Shown: positions 1 through 8,288, counted from the first letter of the stretch. The stretch is 64,000 nt of DNA from Xylophilus ampelinus (GCF_003217575.1 NZ_QJTC01000002.1:31769-95768), one strand, 5' to 3'. Numbers and translations are program-made. Notes: generated from the letters alone by a model not told the origin.

Positions 1-384
1 AAGATCATCGATTCCCACGCCCATTCCGTTCCCGAGAACGACGCGACCCTGCTGCAGCTGCCCAACGACGCCGATCCGCTGGAGGCGGCGCTCGACGGCG
101 TCGCGCGCATCGACCTGGTGTTTCCCAAGTTCACCGACGGCCGCGCCTACAGCCAGGCTTTCCTGCTGCGCCGCCGCCGCGGCTTCACCGGCGAGATCCG
201 CGCCACCGGCGACGTGCTGATCGACCAGCTGGTGCAGATGTCGCGCACCGGCTTCAGCGTCGCGGTGCTGAAGGACGGCGTCGATGCGGCCGATGCGCAG
301 CGCCAGTTCGACCGCTTCGGCGGCTTCTACCAGGGCGACGCGGTGCATGTGCAGCCGCATTTCAAGGAGGCGGCTGCGGCCTGA
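1..384 (+). CDS. DUF934 protein of the sulfite/sulfate reduction cluster (left copy, 5' end cut by window)
   Basis: The open frame enters from the left edge (K-I-I-D-S-H) and runs to a stop at 382-384, giving about 127 residues. The segments LPNDADPLEAA and FPKFTDGRAYSQAF, followed by LLRRRRGF, are typical of DUF934, a small family encoded between sulfite reductase and cysH in many beta- and gammaproteobacteria. Its biochemical role is not established; the position points to a helper in sulfite reduction. If the missing start codon lies just outside the window, almost the whole protein is present. The cysH start follows five bases after the stop, so the genes are probably co-transcribed. Confidence 0.75.
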   Translation, partial: KIIDSHAHSVPENDATLLQLPNDADPLEAALDGVARIDLVFPKFTDGRAYSQAFLLRRRRGFTGEIRATGDVLIDQLVQMSRTGFSVAVLKDGVDAADAQRQFDRFGGFYQGDAVHVQPHFKEAAAA

Positions 385-388
385 TCCG

Positions 389-562
389 ATGCGCCTCGAC
401 CTCGCACTCGTCAACGCGCAGTTCGGCCACGACGCGCAAGGCCTGGTGGACTGGGCCATCGGCCTGGACCAGCCCGCCATCGTCACCACCAACTTCCGGC
501 CCTTCGAGGCCGTGATCCTGCACATGGTGTCGCGCGCGAACCCCGCCGTGCCGGTGGTCTGA
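389..562 (+). pseudogene. Truncated duplicate of cysH (first 57 codons)
   Basis: It starts with ATG at 389 and encodes the same N-terminus as the complete cysH at 949 (MRLDLALVNAQF), but reaches TGA at 560-562 where the duplicated block restarts. It contains the start of the nucleotide-binding region only, lacks the substrate loop and the C-terminal ECGLH motif, and cannot be a working reductase. It arose from the 560-bp tandem duplication or from an assembly error. Confidence 0.85.
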
Positions 563-944
563 GATCATCGATTCCCACGCCCATTCCGTTCCCGAGAACG
601 ACGCGACCCTGCTGCAGCTGCCCAACGACGCCGATCCGCTGGAGGCGGCGCTCGACGGCGTCGCGCGCATCGACCTGGTGTTTCCCAAGTTCACCGACGG
701 CCGCGCCTACAGCCAGGCTTTCCTGCTGCGCCGCCGCCGCGGCTTCACCGGCGAGATCCGCGCCACCGGCGACGTGCTGATCGACCAGCTGGTGCAGATG
801 TCGCGCACCGGCTTCAGCGTCGCGGTGCTGAAGGACGGCGTCGATGCGGCCGATGCGCAGCGCCAGTTCGACCGCTTCGGCGGCTTCTACCAGGGCGACG
901 CGGTGCATGTGCAGCCGCATTTCAAGGAGGCGGCTGCGGCCTGA
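561..944 (+). pseudogene. Second DUF934 copy, 5' end replaced at the duplication junction
   Basis: The frame is identical to the left DUF934 copy from the second residue on, but the sequence just upstream is the 3' end of the truncated cysH copy, which offers no nearby in-frame start codon. Translation could begin only at an internal codon such as GTG 678, which would drop about 39 residues. I treat it as broken. If the duplication is an assembly artefact, this copy is the real gene and the left one is its echo. Confidence 0.7.
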
Positions 945-948
945 TCCG

Positions 949-1569
949 ATGCGCCTCGACCTCGCACTCGTCAACGCGCAGTTCGGCCACGACGCGCAAG
1001 GCCTGGTGGACTGGGCCATCGGCCTGGACCAGCCCGCCATCGTCACCACCAACTTCCGGCCCTTCGAGGCCGTGATCCTGCACATGGTGTCGCGCGCGAA
1101 CCCCGCCGTGCCGGTGGTCTGGATGGACAACGGCTACAACACCGCCGCCACCTACCGCTTCGCCGACGAGGTGACGAAGCTGCTGCAGCTCGACCTCCAC
1201 ATCTATTTGCCCAAGCGCTCCCGCGCGCACCGCGAAGCGGTGGAAGGGGCCACGCCGGCACTCGACGACCCGCGCCACGCCGCGTTCACCGAAGAGGTGA
1301 AGCTCGAGCCCTTCGCCCGTGCCCTGCGCGAAACCGCGCCGAAGGTCTGGTTCACCGCGCTGCGCGCCACCGACACCGCGGTGCGCGCCACGATGGACCC
1401 GGTCAGCGTCAATCCCGACGGCCTCCTCAAGGTGGCGCCTCTGCTGCACTGGGCGTCGAAGGATCTCTACCACTACTGCGAGAAGCACGGCCTGCCCAAC
1501 AACTTCGACTACGTGGACCCGACCAAGGGCGAGGACAACCGCGAATGCGGCCTGCACCTCGCGCACTGA
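949..1569 (+). CDS. cysH: Phosphoadenosine phosphosulfate reductase
   Basis: The 206-residue protein reduces activated sulfate (PAPS) to sulfite with thioredoxin as donor. Visible features are the N-terminal region with TTNFRPFEAVILHM, the loop with WMDNGYNTAATYRF, and the C-terminal ECGLH containing the family's catalytic cysteine. The paired cysteines that hold a 4Fe-4S cluster in APS-type reductases are absent, which favours the PAPS type; yet no cysC (APS kinase) is visible and CysN here has no kinase extension, so the true substrate stays open. It lies between DUF934 and cysD in the same direction. The 5' part falls within the duplicated block. Confidence 0.85.
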   Translation: MRLDLALVNAQFGHDAQGLVDWAIGLDQPAIVTTNFRPFEAVILHMVSRANPAVPVVWMDNGYNTAATYRFADEVTKLLQLDLHIYLPKRSRAHREAVEGATPALDDPRHAAFTEEVKLEPFARALRETAPKVWFTALRATDTAVRATMDPVSVNPDGLLKVAPLLHWASKDLYHYCEKHGLPNNFDYVDPTKGEDNRECGLHLAH

Positions 1570-1601
1570 CCGTCCGCCCCATGCCCCACGCCTCCTCCAC
1601 G

Positions 1602-2585
1602 ATGAACGCACGCCAAGACACCGAACTGCTGCACGCGGCCCCCGCCACGACGTCGCCCGCCCGCCTGTCCAACACCCACCTCGACGCGCTGGAAGAAGAA
1701 ACCATCTTCATCCTCCGCGAAGTGGCCGCCACCTTCGAGCGGCCGACGCTGCTGTTCTCCGGGGGCAAGGATTCGCTGGTGCTGCTGAAATGCGCCGAAA
1801 AAGCTTTCCTGGACTCGAGAGGCTCCTCCGGTAGCCGAGGCCGCATCCCGTACCCGCTGCTGATGATAGACACCGGCCACAATTTTCATGAAGTGACCGA
1901 CTTCCGCGACTTCCGCGCGAAGGAGCTGGGCGCCGAGCTGATCGTGCGCAGCGTCGAGGATTCTATGGCCCGCGGCACGGTGCGGCTGGCCCATCCGGGC
2001 GAGAGCCGCAACGTCCACCAGTCGGTCACGCTGCTGGAGGCGATCGAGGAGTTCCGCTTCGACGCGCTCATCGGCGGCGCCCGCCGCGACGAGGAAAAGG
2101 CCCGCGCCAAGGAGCGCATCTTTTCGCACCGCGACAGCTTCGGCCAGTGGCAGCCCAAGGCCCAGCGGCCCGAGCTGTGGACCCTGTTCAACACACGCCT
2201 GGCGCCGGGCGAGCATTTCCGCGTGTTCCCGATCAGCAACTGGACCGAGCTCGACGTGTGGCAGTACATCGACCGCGAGCAGATCGCCCTGCCCTCGCTG
2301 TATTACACCCACCGCCGCGAAGTGGTCGAGCGCAAGGGCCTGCTGGTGCCGGTCACGCCGCTGACGCCGCTGCGCGACGGCGAGGTGGCGGAGACGCGCG
2401 ACGTGCGCTTTCGCACCGTCGGCGACATCACCTGCACCTGCCCGGTCGAGAGCGATGCGGCGAGCGCGGCCGACATCGTGGTCGAGACGCTGGCGGCCGA
2501 CGTGAGCGAGCGTGGCGCCACGCGGATGGACGACAAGACCTCCGAGGCTTCGATGGAGAAGCGCAAGAAGGACGGGTACTTTTAG
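1602..2585 (+). CDS. cysD: Sulfate adenylyltransferase subunit 2 (small subunit)
   Basis: This is the catalytic subunit of ATP sulfurylase, which forms adenosine 5'-phosphosulfate from sulfate and ATP in complex with the GTPase CysN. It shows the PP-loop motif SGGKDSLVLLKCAEKAF near residue 50, IDTGHNF, the GGARRDEEKARAKER segment and the characteristic tail KRKKDGYF. Length is 327 residues from ATG 1602; an in-frame ATG at 1581 would add seven residues. A short insertion (about ten residues, rich in Gly/Ser/Arg) precedes the PLLMIDTGH strand compared with the E. coli protein as I remember it. It lies between cysH and cysN. Confidence 0.93.
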   Translation: MNARQDTELLHAAPATTSPARLSNTHLDALEEETIFILREVAATFERPTLLFSGGKDSLVLLKCAEKAFLDSRGSSGSRGRIPYPLLMIDTGHNFHEVTDFRDFRAKELGAELIVRSVEDSMARGTVRLAHPGESRNVHQSVTLLEAIEEFRFDALIGGARRDEEKARAKERIFSHRDSFGQWQPKAQRPELWTLFNTRLAPGEHFRVFPISNWTELDVWQYIDREQIALPSLYYTHRREVVERKGLLVPVTPLTPLRDGEVAETRDVRFRTVGDITCTCPVESDAASAADIVVETLAADVSERGATRMDDKTSEASMEKRKKDGYF

Positions 2586-2589
2586 TTCT

Positions 2590-2712
2590 CCCCCAGGCTT
2601 GCTCAGCCCGCTGCCGCGGGCAGTAGCCGCCTACCCCCTGCCGGGGGCGGCACCGGTGGACCGGCGGAGCCGGATCCACGGTGCCCCTGGATGGGCGCTT
2701 TGATTGATTGAG
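2590..2712 (+). repeat. Dispersed post-gene repeat, copy A (after cysD)
   Basis: The intergenic stretch after the cysD stop contains CTCCCCCAGGCTT, a CCCCTGCCGGGGG inverted block, and GGTGGACCGGCGGAGCCGG followed by ATCCAC. A near-identical arrangement occurs on the other strand at 30432-30555 directly after the ZIP transporter gene. Both copies begin just after a stop codon and run in the orientation of the upstream gene; the C/G-rich inverted blocks could fold in RNA as a terminator or processing element. Confidence 0.75.
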
Positions 2713-2720
2713 GTGATTTT

Positions 2721-4052
2721 ATGAACAACGCTACAAATACCATAGCTGCTTGTCCGCACGGGGCGCTGGCTACAGGCCAAAATGACGCTGAACACGCGGC
2801 TGCGCTGCGCTTCATTACCTGCGGCAGTGTCGACGACGGCAAGAGCACGCTGATCGGGCGGCTGCTGGTCGACAGCAAGACGGTGTTGCAGGACCAGCTG
2901 GCCGGCGCGCAGCGTGGCGGCGAGACGGATCTGGCGCTGCTGACCGACGGACTGTCGGCCGAGCGCGAGCAGGGGATCACGATCGACGTGGCCTACCGCT
3001 ACTTCGCCACGGCGCGGCGCAAGTTCATCATCGGCGACGCGCCTGGGCACGAGCAGTACACCCGCAACATGGTCACGGCGGCGTCGAGCGCCGACGCGGC
3101 CGTCGTGCTGGTCGATGCGACCAAGCTGCGCTGGGCCGCTTCCGAGGAGACGGGCGAACTGCTGCCGCAGACGCGCCGCCACACGCTGCTGGCGCACCTG
3201 CTGCGGGTGCCGTCGATCGTGTTCGCGGTCAACAAGCTCGACGCGGTCGACGACCCGGCTGTGGTGTTGCGCCGCATCCGAACCGCGCTGGAGGCGTTCA
3301 CCGGGGCGGCCGGCATCGCGTCGGTGGCCACGGTGCCCGTGTCGGCGTTGACGGGCTGGAACGTGGTCGATGCCAAGGGCGACGGCTGGGCCGGCTACGA
3401 AGGCCCCTCGCTGCTGGCACTACTGGAAGGTTTGCCCAACACGCCGGCCGATACCGCCGAGCCCTTGGCCTTCCCGGTGCAGTGGGTCGAGAAGTTCTCG
3501 TCCTCCTCCGACACCTCGCAGGGCCGGCGCACCTTCTGGGGCCGGGTGGCGGCGGGCGGCGTCGCGCCCGGGCAGGAGATCACCGTCATGCCGAGCGGCC
3601 AGACGGCCACCGTCGCCCAGGTGCTCGACCATGCGCGCCGCACGAGCGACGTAGCCGCGGGCCACAGCGCCGGCATCGTGCTCGACCGCGAGGTGGACGT
3701 CTCCCGCGGCGACTGGCTGCTGGCGCCGGGCGCGTTCGCCCCGACCCGCGAGATCGCCGCCACCGTCGCCTGGCTCGACGACGAGCCGCTGGTGCCGGGC
3801 CGCGTCTACTGGGCGCTGCACGGGCACCGCTGGGTAAAGGCCAAGGTCCGGCGCATCGTCGACCGGCTCGACATCCAGACGCTGGCCCGCGAAGCCGCCA
3901 CCGAACTGCCGGCCAACGCGCTCGGCCACGTCGAATTGACGCTGCAGGAGCCGGTCGCGGTGCGGCCTTTCGCCCAGGCGCGGATGCTGGGCGCGATGAT
4001 CCTGGTGGACACCGCGAGCCACAAAACATCGGCAGCGGTGTTGATTCAGTGA
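2721..4052 (+). CDS. cysN: Sulfate adenylyltransferase subunit 1 (GTPase subunit)
   Basis: This is an EF-Tu-like GTPase that drives APS synthesis with CysD. Motifs in order are the P-loop GSVDDGKSTLIGRLL (near residue 35), the switch motif DAPGHEQYTRNM, and NKLDAVDD for guanine specificity; domains II and III follow. It has 443 residues and stops after the EF-Tu-like core, so there is no fused APS kinase. The first 19 residues after the start are encoded by a copy of the 48-bp dispersed repeat, so the N-terminal extension is repeat-derived. It is separated from cysD by 135 bp that hold another repeat. Confidence 0.93.
   Translation: MNNATNTIAACPHGALATGQNDAEHAAALRFITCGSVDDGKSTLIGRLLVDSKTVLQDQLAGAQRGGETDLALLTDGLSAEREQGITIDVAYRYFATARRKFIIGDAPGHEQYTRNMVTAASSADAAVVLVDATKLRWAASEETGELLPQTRRHTLLAHLLRVPSIVFAVNKLDAVDDPAVVLRRIRTALEAFTGAAGIASVATVPVSALTGWNVVDAKGDGWAGYEGPSLLALLEGLPNTPADTAEPLAFPVQWVEKFSSSSDTSQGRRTFWGRVAAGGVAPGQEITVMPSGQTATVAQVLDHARRTSDVAAGHSAGIVLDREVDVSRGDWLLAPGAFAPTREIAATVAWLDDEPLVPGRVYWALHGHRWVKAKVRRIVDRLDIQTLAREAATELPANALGHVELTLQEPVAVRPFAQARMLGAMILVDTASHKTSAAVLIQ
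2730..2777 (+). repeat. 48-bp dispersed repeat, copy 1 (inside cysN)
   Basis: It begins GCTACAAATACCATAGC and ends GGCTACAGGC. It is read in frame as the N-terminal leader of CysN. All seven window copies (2730, 21156, 27783, 34229, 42650, 54516, 63767) share the same 48-bp length with no indels. Confidence 0.85.
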
Positions 4053-4113
4053 ACACTACATTTCTCGGCACGGTTAAAATGCGGGGTTTCTACCGTCTCA
4101 CCATCACACGCCC

Positions 4114-4443
4114 ATGACCCACGTCGTCACCGAAAACTGCATCAAGTGCAAATACACCGATTGCGTGGACGTGTGCCCGGTCGACTGTTTCCGCGAAGGC
4201 CCCAACTTCCTGGTGATCGATCCGGACGAGTGCATCGACTGCGCAGTCTGCATTCCCGAATGCCCTGCCAACGCGATCTACGCCGAGGAAGACGTGCCGG
4301 CCGACCAGCTGGCCTTCATCAAGCTCAACGCCGAACTGGCGCTGGCCGCCGGCTGGAAGAGCATCACCAAGCGCAAGCCCTCGATGCCCGACGCCGACGA
4401 ATGGCGCGACAAGCCGGGCAAGCTGGCCGAGCTGATCCGCTGA
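4114..4443 (+). CDS. fdxA: Seven-iron ferredoxin
   Basis: A small electron carrier of 109 residues with two Fe-S clusters. The cysteine pattern is [17 protein letters not shown] near the N-terminus, then [12 protein letters not shown]; the extra spacing in the first motif is typical of the 3Fe-4S/4Fe-4S FdxA type with its longer C-terminal tail. A TAAAAT box lies at 4075-4080 with no convincing -35 box. The next gene downstream is a ferredoxin-NADP reductase-like flavoprotein, a likely redox partner, though a hairpin terminator separates them. Confidence 0.93.
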   Translation: MTHVVTENCIKCKYTDCVDVCPVDCFREGPNFLVIDPDECIDCAVCIPECPANAIYAEEDVPADQLAFIKLNAELALAAGWKSITKRKPSMPDADEWRDKPGKLAELIR

Positions 4444-4481
4444 GCACATCGACGGCGGCCCGCTGCCGCACCCCACCCCGC

Positions 4482-4506
4482 AACGGGAGGCCGCGCGCCT
4501 CCCGTT
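4482..4506 (+). terminator. Hairpin after fdxA
   Basis: AACGGGAGG pairs with CCTCCCGTT across a seven-base loop and is followed by a short T tract. It lies between the fdxA stop and the start of the reductase, so it could end or reduce read-through into that gene. Confidence 0.7.
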
Positions 4507-4522
4507 TCTCATGGAGCCGCCG

Positions 4523-5590
4523 ATGAACCCTCTGCCCGTTTCCGACGCGCCCATCACGACCGACGCGCTGATCGTCGGCGCCGGCCCGGCCGGCCTGTTC
4601 CAGGCGTTCGCGCTGGGCTTGCTGGGCATCCGGTCGCACATCGTGGATGCGCTGCCGCATGTGGGCGGGCAGTGCATCGCGCTCTACCCCGACAAGCCGA
4701 TCTACGACATTCCCGCGCTGGCGGTGTGCACCGGCCGCGAGCTGGTCGCACGGCTGCAGCAGCAGGCCGCGCCGTTCGAGCCGGTGTTCCACCTGGACCA
4801 GGAGGTGTCGACCGTGGTGCCCGCGGCCGACGGCAGCGGCTTCGCCGTTCTGACCTCTGCCGGAACCTGCTTCGATGCCAAGACGATCCTGCTGGCAGCG
4901 GGTGTCGGCGCCTTCACGCCGCGCCGGCTGAAGATCGACGGGCTGGAAGCCTTCGAAGATACGCAGGTATTCCACCGTCTGCAGACACCGCTGGCCCACG
5001 CGGGACATGCGGTGCTGGTGGTCGGCGGCGACGACGCGGCACTGGAGGCCGCCGTGGCGCTGGCCAGTGCCGGCGCGCGTGTCACGCTGGCCTACCGCCG
5101 CGAGGCGCTGCCGGCGGGAGACGCCGCGATCGCCGCGTTCCAGGCCGCCCGCGACGCAGGCGCCCTGCACTTCCAGGCCGGCCAGGTCACCGGCATCGAG
5201 GCGCGAAACGATCGGCTGACCGCGGCCCGCCTGCTGGACGGCCGGGGCGAAACGCAGACGATCCCGCTCGATGCGATGTTCGTGCTGCAGGGCCTGAGCC
5301 CCCGCCTCGGCCCGATCGCCGACTGGGGCCTGGCGCTCGCCCGCAAGCAGGTGCCGGTCGATACCGAGAGCTTCGCGACCGCGGTGCCCGGCATCCATGC
5401 GGTCGGCGACATCAACACCTATCCCGGCAAGAAGAAGCTGATCCTCTCGGCCTTCCATGAATGCACGCTGGCAGCCTTCGGGGCTGCTGCGCGTATCTTT
5501 CCGAGCCAGGCCATCCCGTTGCAGTACACGACGACCAGCACGCGCCTGCACCAGTTGCTGGGCGTGGGCACTGCAACCGCCTCCGATTGA
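4523..5590 (+). CDS. Ferredoxin-NADP reductase, thioredoxin-reductase-like type
   Basis: A 355-residue FAD/NAD(P)-binding flavoprotein likely to exchange electrons between NADPH and ferredoxin. It shows the FAD motif VGAGPAGLFQAF near the N-terminus, HVGGQCIALYP, the nucleotide motif VVGGDDAALEAA near the middle, and HAVGDINTYPGKKKLILSAFHE near the C-terminus, as in the bacterial TrxR-like FNR family; the redox CxxC pair of thioredoxin reductases is not apparent. ATG 4523 is preferred over ATG 4511 because GGAG at 4513-4516 is correctly spaced for it. Its neighbour fdxA is a plausible partner. Confidence 0.85.
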   Translation: MNPLPVSDAPITTDALIVGAGPAGLFQAFALGLLGIRSHIVDALPHVGGQCIALYPDKPIYDIPALAVCTGRELVARLQQQAAPFEPVFHLDQEVSTVVPAADGSGFAVLTSAGTCFDAKTILLAAGVGAFTPRRLKIDGLEAFEDTQVFHRLQTPLAHAGHAVLVVGGDDAALEAAVALASAGARVTLAYRREALPAGDAAIAAFQAARDAGALHFQAGQVTGIEARNDRLTAARLLDGRGETQTIPLDAMFVLQGLSPRLGPIADWGLALARKQVPVDTESFATAVPGIHAVGDINTYPGKKKLILSAFHECTLAAFGAAARIFPSQAIPLQYTTTSTRLHQLLGVGTATASD

Positions 5591-5666
5591 CGGCATATCG
5601 TGCGCCTGCGGTGTTGTGTTGTTGCACTGCAGTGAAACCCACCCGCCCGCGGGGAAATCACACCGG

Positions 5667-5672
5667 TAAAAT
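5667..5672 (+). promoter_or_regulatory. Possible -10 box ahead of the TPP riboswitch
   Basis: TAAAAT lies about 35 bp before the riboswitch. No good -35 box is seen at 16-18 bp, so this is tentative. Confidence 0.3.
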
Positions 5673-5703
5673 CACGCTACCCCGCGCGGCCTTGCCCGTG
5701 GGG

Positions 5704-5787
5704 CCGCTGGGGGTGTTGCAGTGCATGCGCTGCGACTGAGAGAGTCCCTTCGAACCTGATCGAGGTAATCCTCGCGCAGGGAAGGCA
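5704..5787 (+). promoter_or_regulatory. TPP (thiamine pyrophosphate) riboswitch
   Basis: The stretch carries the conserved TPP aptamer blocks in order: CTGGGGGTG, then after a variable stem ACTGAGAGAG, then CCTTCGAACCTGAT, and GTAATCCTCGCGCAGGGAA. The final GGGA closes the outer stem. It lies about 100 nt upstream of the GTG start of a TonB-dependent receptor and points the same way, so the receptor should be repressed when TPP is plentiful. The expression platform is not clear; the following 100 nt are C-rich and could contain a sequestering stem. Confidence 0.92.
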
Positions 5788-5887
5788 CGTTCGGACCTGG
5801 TCGCGTCTGCTCCCTGGGCAGGCATCTCAGACGGCCCTCCCGGGTCACACGCACGCTGCCCCTGCTCCGCATCCAAGGACGGCGCCC

Positions 5888-8068
5888 GTGCCCCGTATCG
5901 ACTTTCATCCGCGATGCAGCCTGCGTGCCGCCCTGCATTACCCGCGCGTGGCGGTCCTGCTGCTGATCGGCGGCAGCGCCTGGGCGCAGACCACCGCGAC
6001 TTCTGCAACACCATCCCGACTGCGCCCGGTCACCGTCGACGCGCGCCGCGCCGCGCCGCAGGCCGACATCGCCGGCTTCGGCGACCTGCCGCTCGAAGAG
6101 GTGCCGGTCACCGGGAGTGTGATCGGGCGGGACCAGCTGCAAGACAGCGGCGCGCGGCGCCTGGCCGACCTGACGCGGTTCGACCCGTCGGTGACCGACG
6201 CGTACAACGCGCCGGGCTACTGGGACTACCTGACGGTGCGCGGCTTCGTGCTCGACAACCGCTTCAACTACCGCCGCGAGGGTCTTCCGATCAGCGCGGA
6301 AACCACGATCCCGCTCGACAACAAGGAGCGCATCGAGATCCTGAAGGGCACCAGCGGGATTCAGGCCGGCACCAGCGCGCCCGGCGGCCTGGTCAACTAC
6401 GTGGTGAAGCGCCCGACCGAGCAGGACCTGCGCGAAGTGCGGGTCGAGGCCACCTCGCGGGCCAGCCTGCTGGGTGCGGTGGACCTGGGCGGGCGTTTCG
6501 GCACCGACCGGGTCTTCGGCTACCGGCTCAACGTCGCACAGGAGCGGCTGCGTCCGCTGACCCGCAACCTCGACGGCGAACGCAGCCTGCTCGCCTTCGC
6601 CGGCGACTGGCGCATCAGCCGCGATTCGGTGCTGGAGGCCGAAGTCGAATGGAGCCGCAAGTCGCAGCCCAGCCAGGGCGGCTACAGCCTGCTGGGCAAC
6701 CGGCTGCCGGCGCCGGTCGATCCGCGCCTCAACCTCAACAACCAGCCGTGGTCGCAACTCTCGGTGTTCGAGGCGCTGACCGGCACGTTGCGCTTCCAGC
6801 AGGCACTGACTGGCAGCTGGCACTGGACGGCGCAACTCGGCCAGCAACGTCTGAAGAGCGACGACCGGCTGGCCTATGCCTTCGGCTGCGGCGCCGAGGG
6901 CAACTTCGACCGCTTCTGCTCCGACGGCACCTACGACGTCTACGACTTCCGCAGCGAGAACGAGCGGCGGCTGCAGCAGTCGGCCCAGCTAGGCCTGCAG
7001 GGACGGGCGCAGACGGGCAGCGTCACGCACGACCTGTCGTTCGGCATCCTGACCGGCCGGGTGCGCAACCGCTTCCACGACCAGGCCTACAACTACGTCG
7101 GCACCGGCAACGTGGAAGGCACGCTGGTGACGCCGTCCGACCCCGCGCTGACCGGTGTCAACACCAACCGCGACGAGCGCAATATGGAGCTGTCGGTGCA
7201 GGACGCGATCCGCTGGAACGACCGCTTCACCACCTGGGCGGGGCTGCGGCACACCCGGCTGTCGCGCGATAGCGTCCGCACCGACGGCTCCCGCCCGACC
7301 GCCTACGACGACGGCCTCGCCACGCCCTGGCTGGCCGCCGGTGTCGCGCTGGCACCGGGGCAGATCGCCTATGCGAGCTACGGCGAAGGCGTCGAATCGC
7401 AGATCGTGCCTAACAAGACCTCGCAGTACTCCAATGCCGGTGTGGCGTTGCCGTCGCTCAAATCAAGGCAGTGGGAACTGGGCTTCAAGGGGGGCGACGA
7501 GAAACTTCGCTGGCAAGCGGCCTGGTTCCGCATCGTGCGCCCGGTCACGAACCTGGACGCGTGCAACCGCCTGAACATCACGCCCTGTACCGGCGGCTAC
7601 GACGGCGCAGCGCGGCACCAGGGCCTGGACGCCAGCGTTCAATGGACCGGCGGCCCGTGGCGCCTGGCCGGCGGCGCGATGCTGCTCGACGCGAAGCGCC
7701 AGGGCGGCATCCTGGAGCCGGCCACCGACGGCCAGCGCCCGACCAACGTGCCCGACCGCACCCTGCGGGCCCAGGCCGGCTGGCGGGTGCCCGACATCGA
7801 CGGCCTGGAACTGCAGGCGGGCCTGTCGCACGAAGGGCGGCGCTCGGTATCGCCCGACGGCTCCATCGAGCTGCCCAGCTGGACGCGCACCGATGCCGGC
7901 CTGCGTTACGACCAGCGCATCGGCGCCACCATGACGCAGTGGACGCTGTCGGTAGACAACATCTTCGACCGCCGCTACTGGAAGGAATCGCCCTACCAGT
8001 TCGGGCATGTGTACCTCTACCCCGGTGCCGCACGAACTTTTCGTATCGCGATGCGCACCAGCTTTTGA
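5888..8068 (+). CDS. TonB-dependent outer-membrane receptor under TPP riboswitch control (candidate thiamine/precursor receptor)
   Basis: This 726-residue outer-membrane beta-barrel starts at GTG 5888 and has an N-terminal signal peptide ending near SAWAQ. A plug domain follows (residues about 40-150, with FVLDNRFNYRREGLPI and LKGTSGIQAGTSAPGG), then the barrel, ending with LYPGAARTFRIAMRTSF whose terminal Phe is typical. By domain it looks like a siderophore receptor, but the TPP riboswitch upstream suggests the substrate is thiamine, a thiamine phosphate or a pyrimidine/thiazole precursor. Riboswitch-linked receptors of this sort have been predicted as thiamine transporters. Substrate is an inference; no TonB or permease gene is adjacent. 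Confidence 0.85.
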   Translation: MPRIDFHPRCSLRAALHYPRVAVLLLIGGSAWAQTTATSATPSRLRPVTVDARRAAPQADIAGFGDLPLEEVPVTGSVIGRDQLQDSGARRLADLTRFDPSVTDAYNAPGYWDYLTVRGFVLDNRFNYRREGLPISAETTIPLDNKERIEILKGTSGIQAGTSAPGGLVNYVVKRPTEQDLREVRVEATSRASLLGAVDLGGRFGTDRVFGYRLNVAQERLRPLTRNLDGERSLLAFAGDWRISRDSVLEAEVEWSRKSQPSQGGYSLLGNRLPAPVDPRLNLNNQPWSQLSVFEALTGTLRFQQALTGSWHWTAQLGQQRLKSDDRLAYAFGCGAEGNFDRFCSDGTYDVYDFRSENERRLQQSAQLGLQGRAQTGSVTHDLSFGILTGRVRNRFHDQAYNYVGTGNVEGTLVTPSDPALTGVNTNRDERNMELSVQDAIRWNDRFTTWAGLRHTRLSRDSVRTDGSRPTAYDDGLATPWLAAGVALAPGQIAYASYGEGVESQIVPNKTSQYSNAGVALPSLKSRQWELGFKGGDEKLRWQAAWFRIVRPVTNLDACNRLNITPCTGGYDGAARHQGLDASVQWTGGPWRLAGGAMLLDAKRQGGILEPATDGQRPTNVPDRTLRAQAGWRVPDIDGLELQAGLSHEGRRSVSPDGSIELPSWTRTDAGLRYDQRIGATMTQWTLSVDNIFDRRYWKESPYQFGHVYLYPGAARTFRIAMRTSF

Positions 8069-8092
8069 AAGCCTGAATTTTCTGTATATAAT
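8065..8092 (+). promoter_or_regulatory. Promoter of tRNA-Asn
   Basis: TTGAAA (8065-8070) and TATAAT (8087-8092) are separated by 16 bp and end 11 bp before the mature tRNA 5' end. The -35 box overlaps the receptor's stop codon. Confidence 0.85.
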
Positions 8093-8103
8093 TTGAGGCT
8101 TGT

Positions 8104-8179
8104 TCCTCGATAGCTCAGTCGGTAGAGCGCCGGACTGTTAATCCGTAGGTCCCTGGTTCGAGCCCAGGTCGAGGAGCCA
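8104..8179 (+). tRNA. tRNA-Asn (GTT anticodon)
   Basis: The 76-nt cloverleaf has acceptor arms TCCTCGA/TCGAGGA, D-arm TAGCTCAGTCGGTAGAGC, anticodon loop CTGTTAA with GTT, T-loop GGTTCGAGCCC, and an encoded CCA. The complete tRNA borders a lower-GC accessory patch on its 3' side, a common insertion point for islands, although I found no second copy of the tRNA 3' end nearby. Confidence 0.97.
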
Positions 8180-8204
8180 CCTACAAGCCGCGAGGCATCG
8201 GAGA

Positions 8205-8235
8205 AGCCCGCTATGTTATGCATAGCGGGCTTTTT
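8205..8235 (+). terminator. Terminator after tRNA-Asn
   Basis: AGCCCGCTATG pairs perfectly with CATAGCGGGCT across a five-base loop and is followed by five T residues. It can also act on leftward transcripts from the toxin-like operon at 8289. Confidence 0.9.
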
Positions 8236-8288
8236 CGTCTGCACCGCGGGTTCGGGCCGAACCACAGTGACTGCGAATGCCGTTGCGA

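Larger units (their letters stand above)
2..1121. repeat. 560-bp tandem direct duplication
   Basis: Bases 2-561 recur without a visible difference at 562-1121. The unit spans most of the DUF934 gene and the first 57 codons of cysH. Its length is not a multiple of three, so both genes are interrupted at the junction near 561/562, while one intact version of each can still be read: the left DUF934 copy and the right cysH copy. The repeat begins one base inside the window, so the window edge may be a contig edge and the duplication could be an assembly artefact. Confidence 0.95.

Noticed and set aside
8104..8179. tRNA-Asn as an attachment site with a second att copy at the island's far end
   Set aside because: I could not find a repeat of the tRNA 3' end (TCGAGGAGCCA-type) near 10.8-11.4 kb, and no integrase is present.
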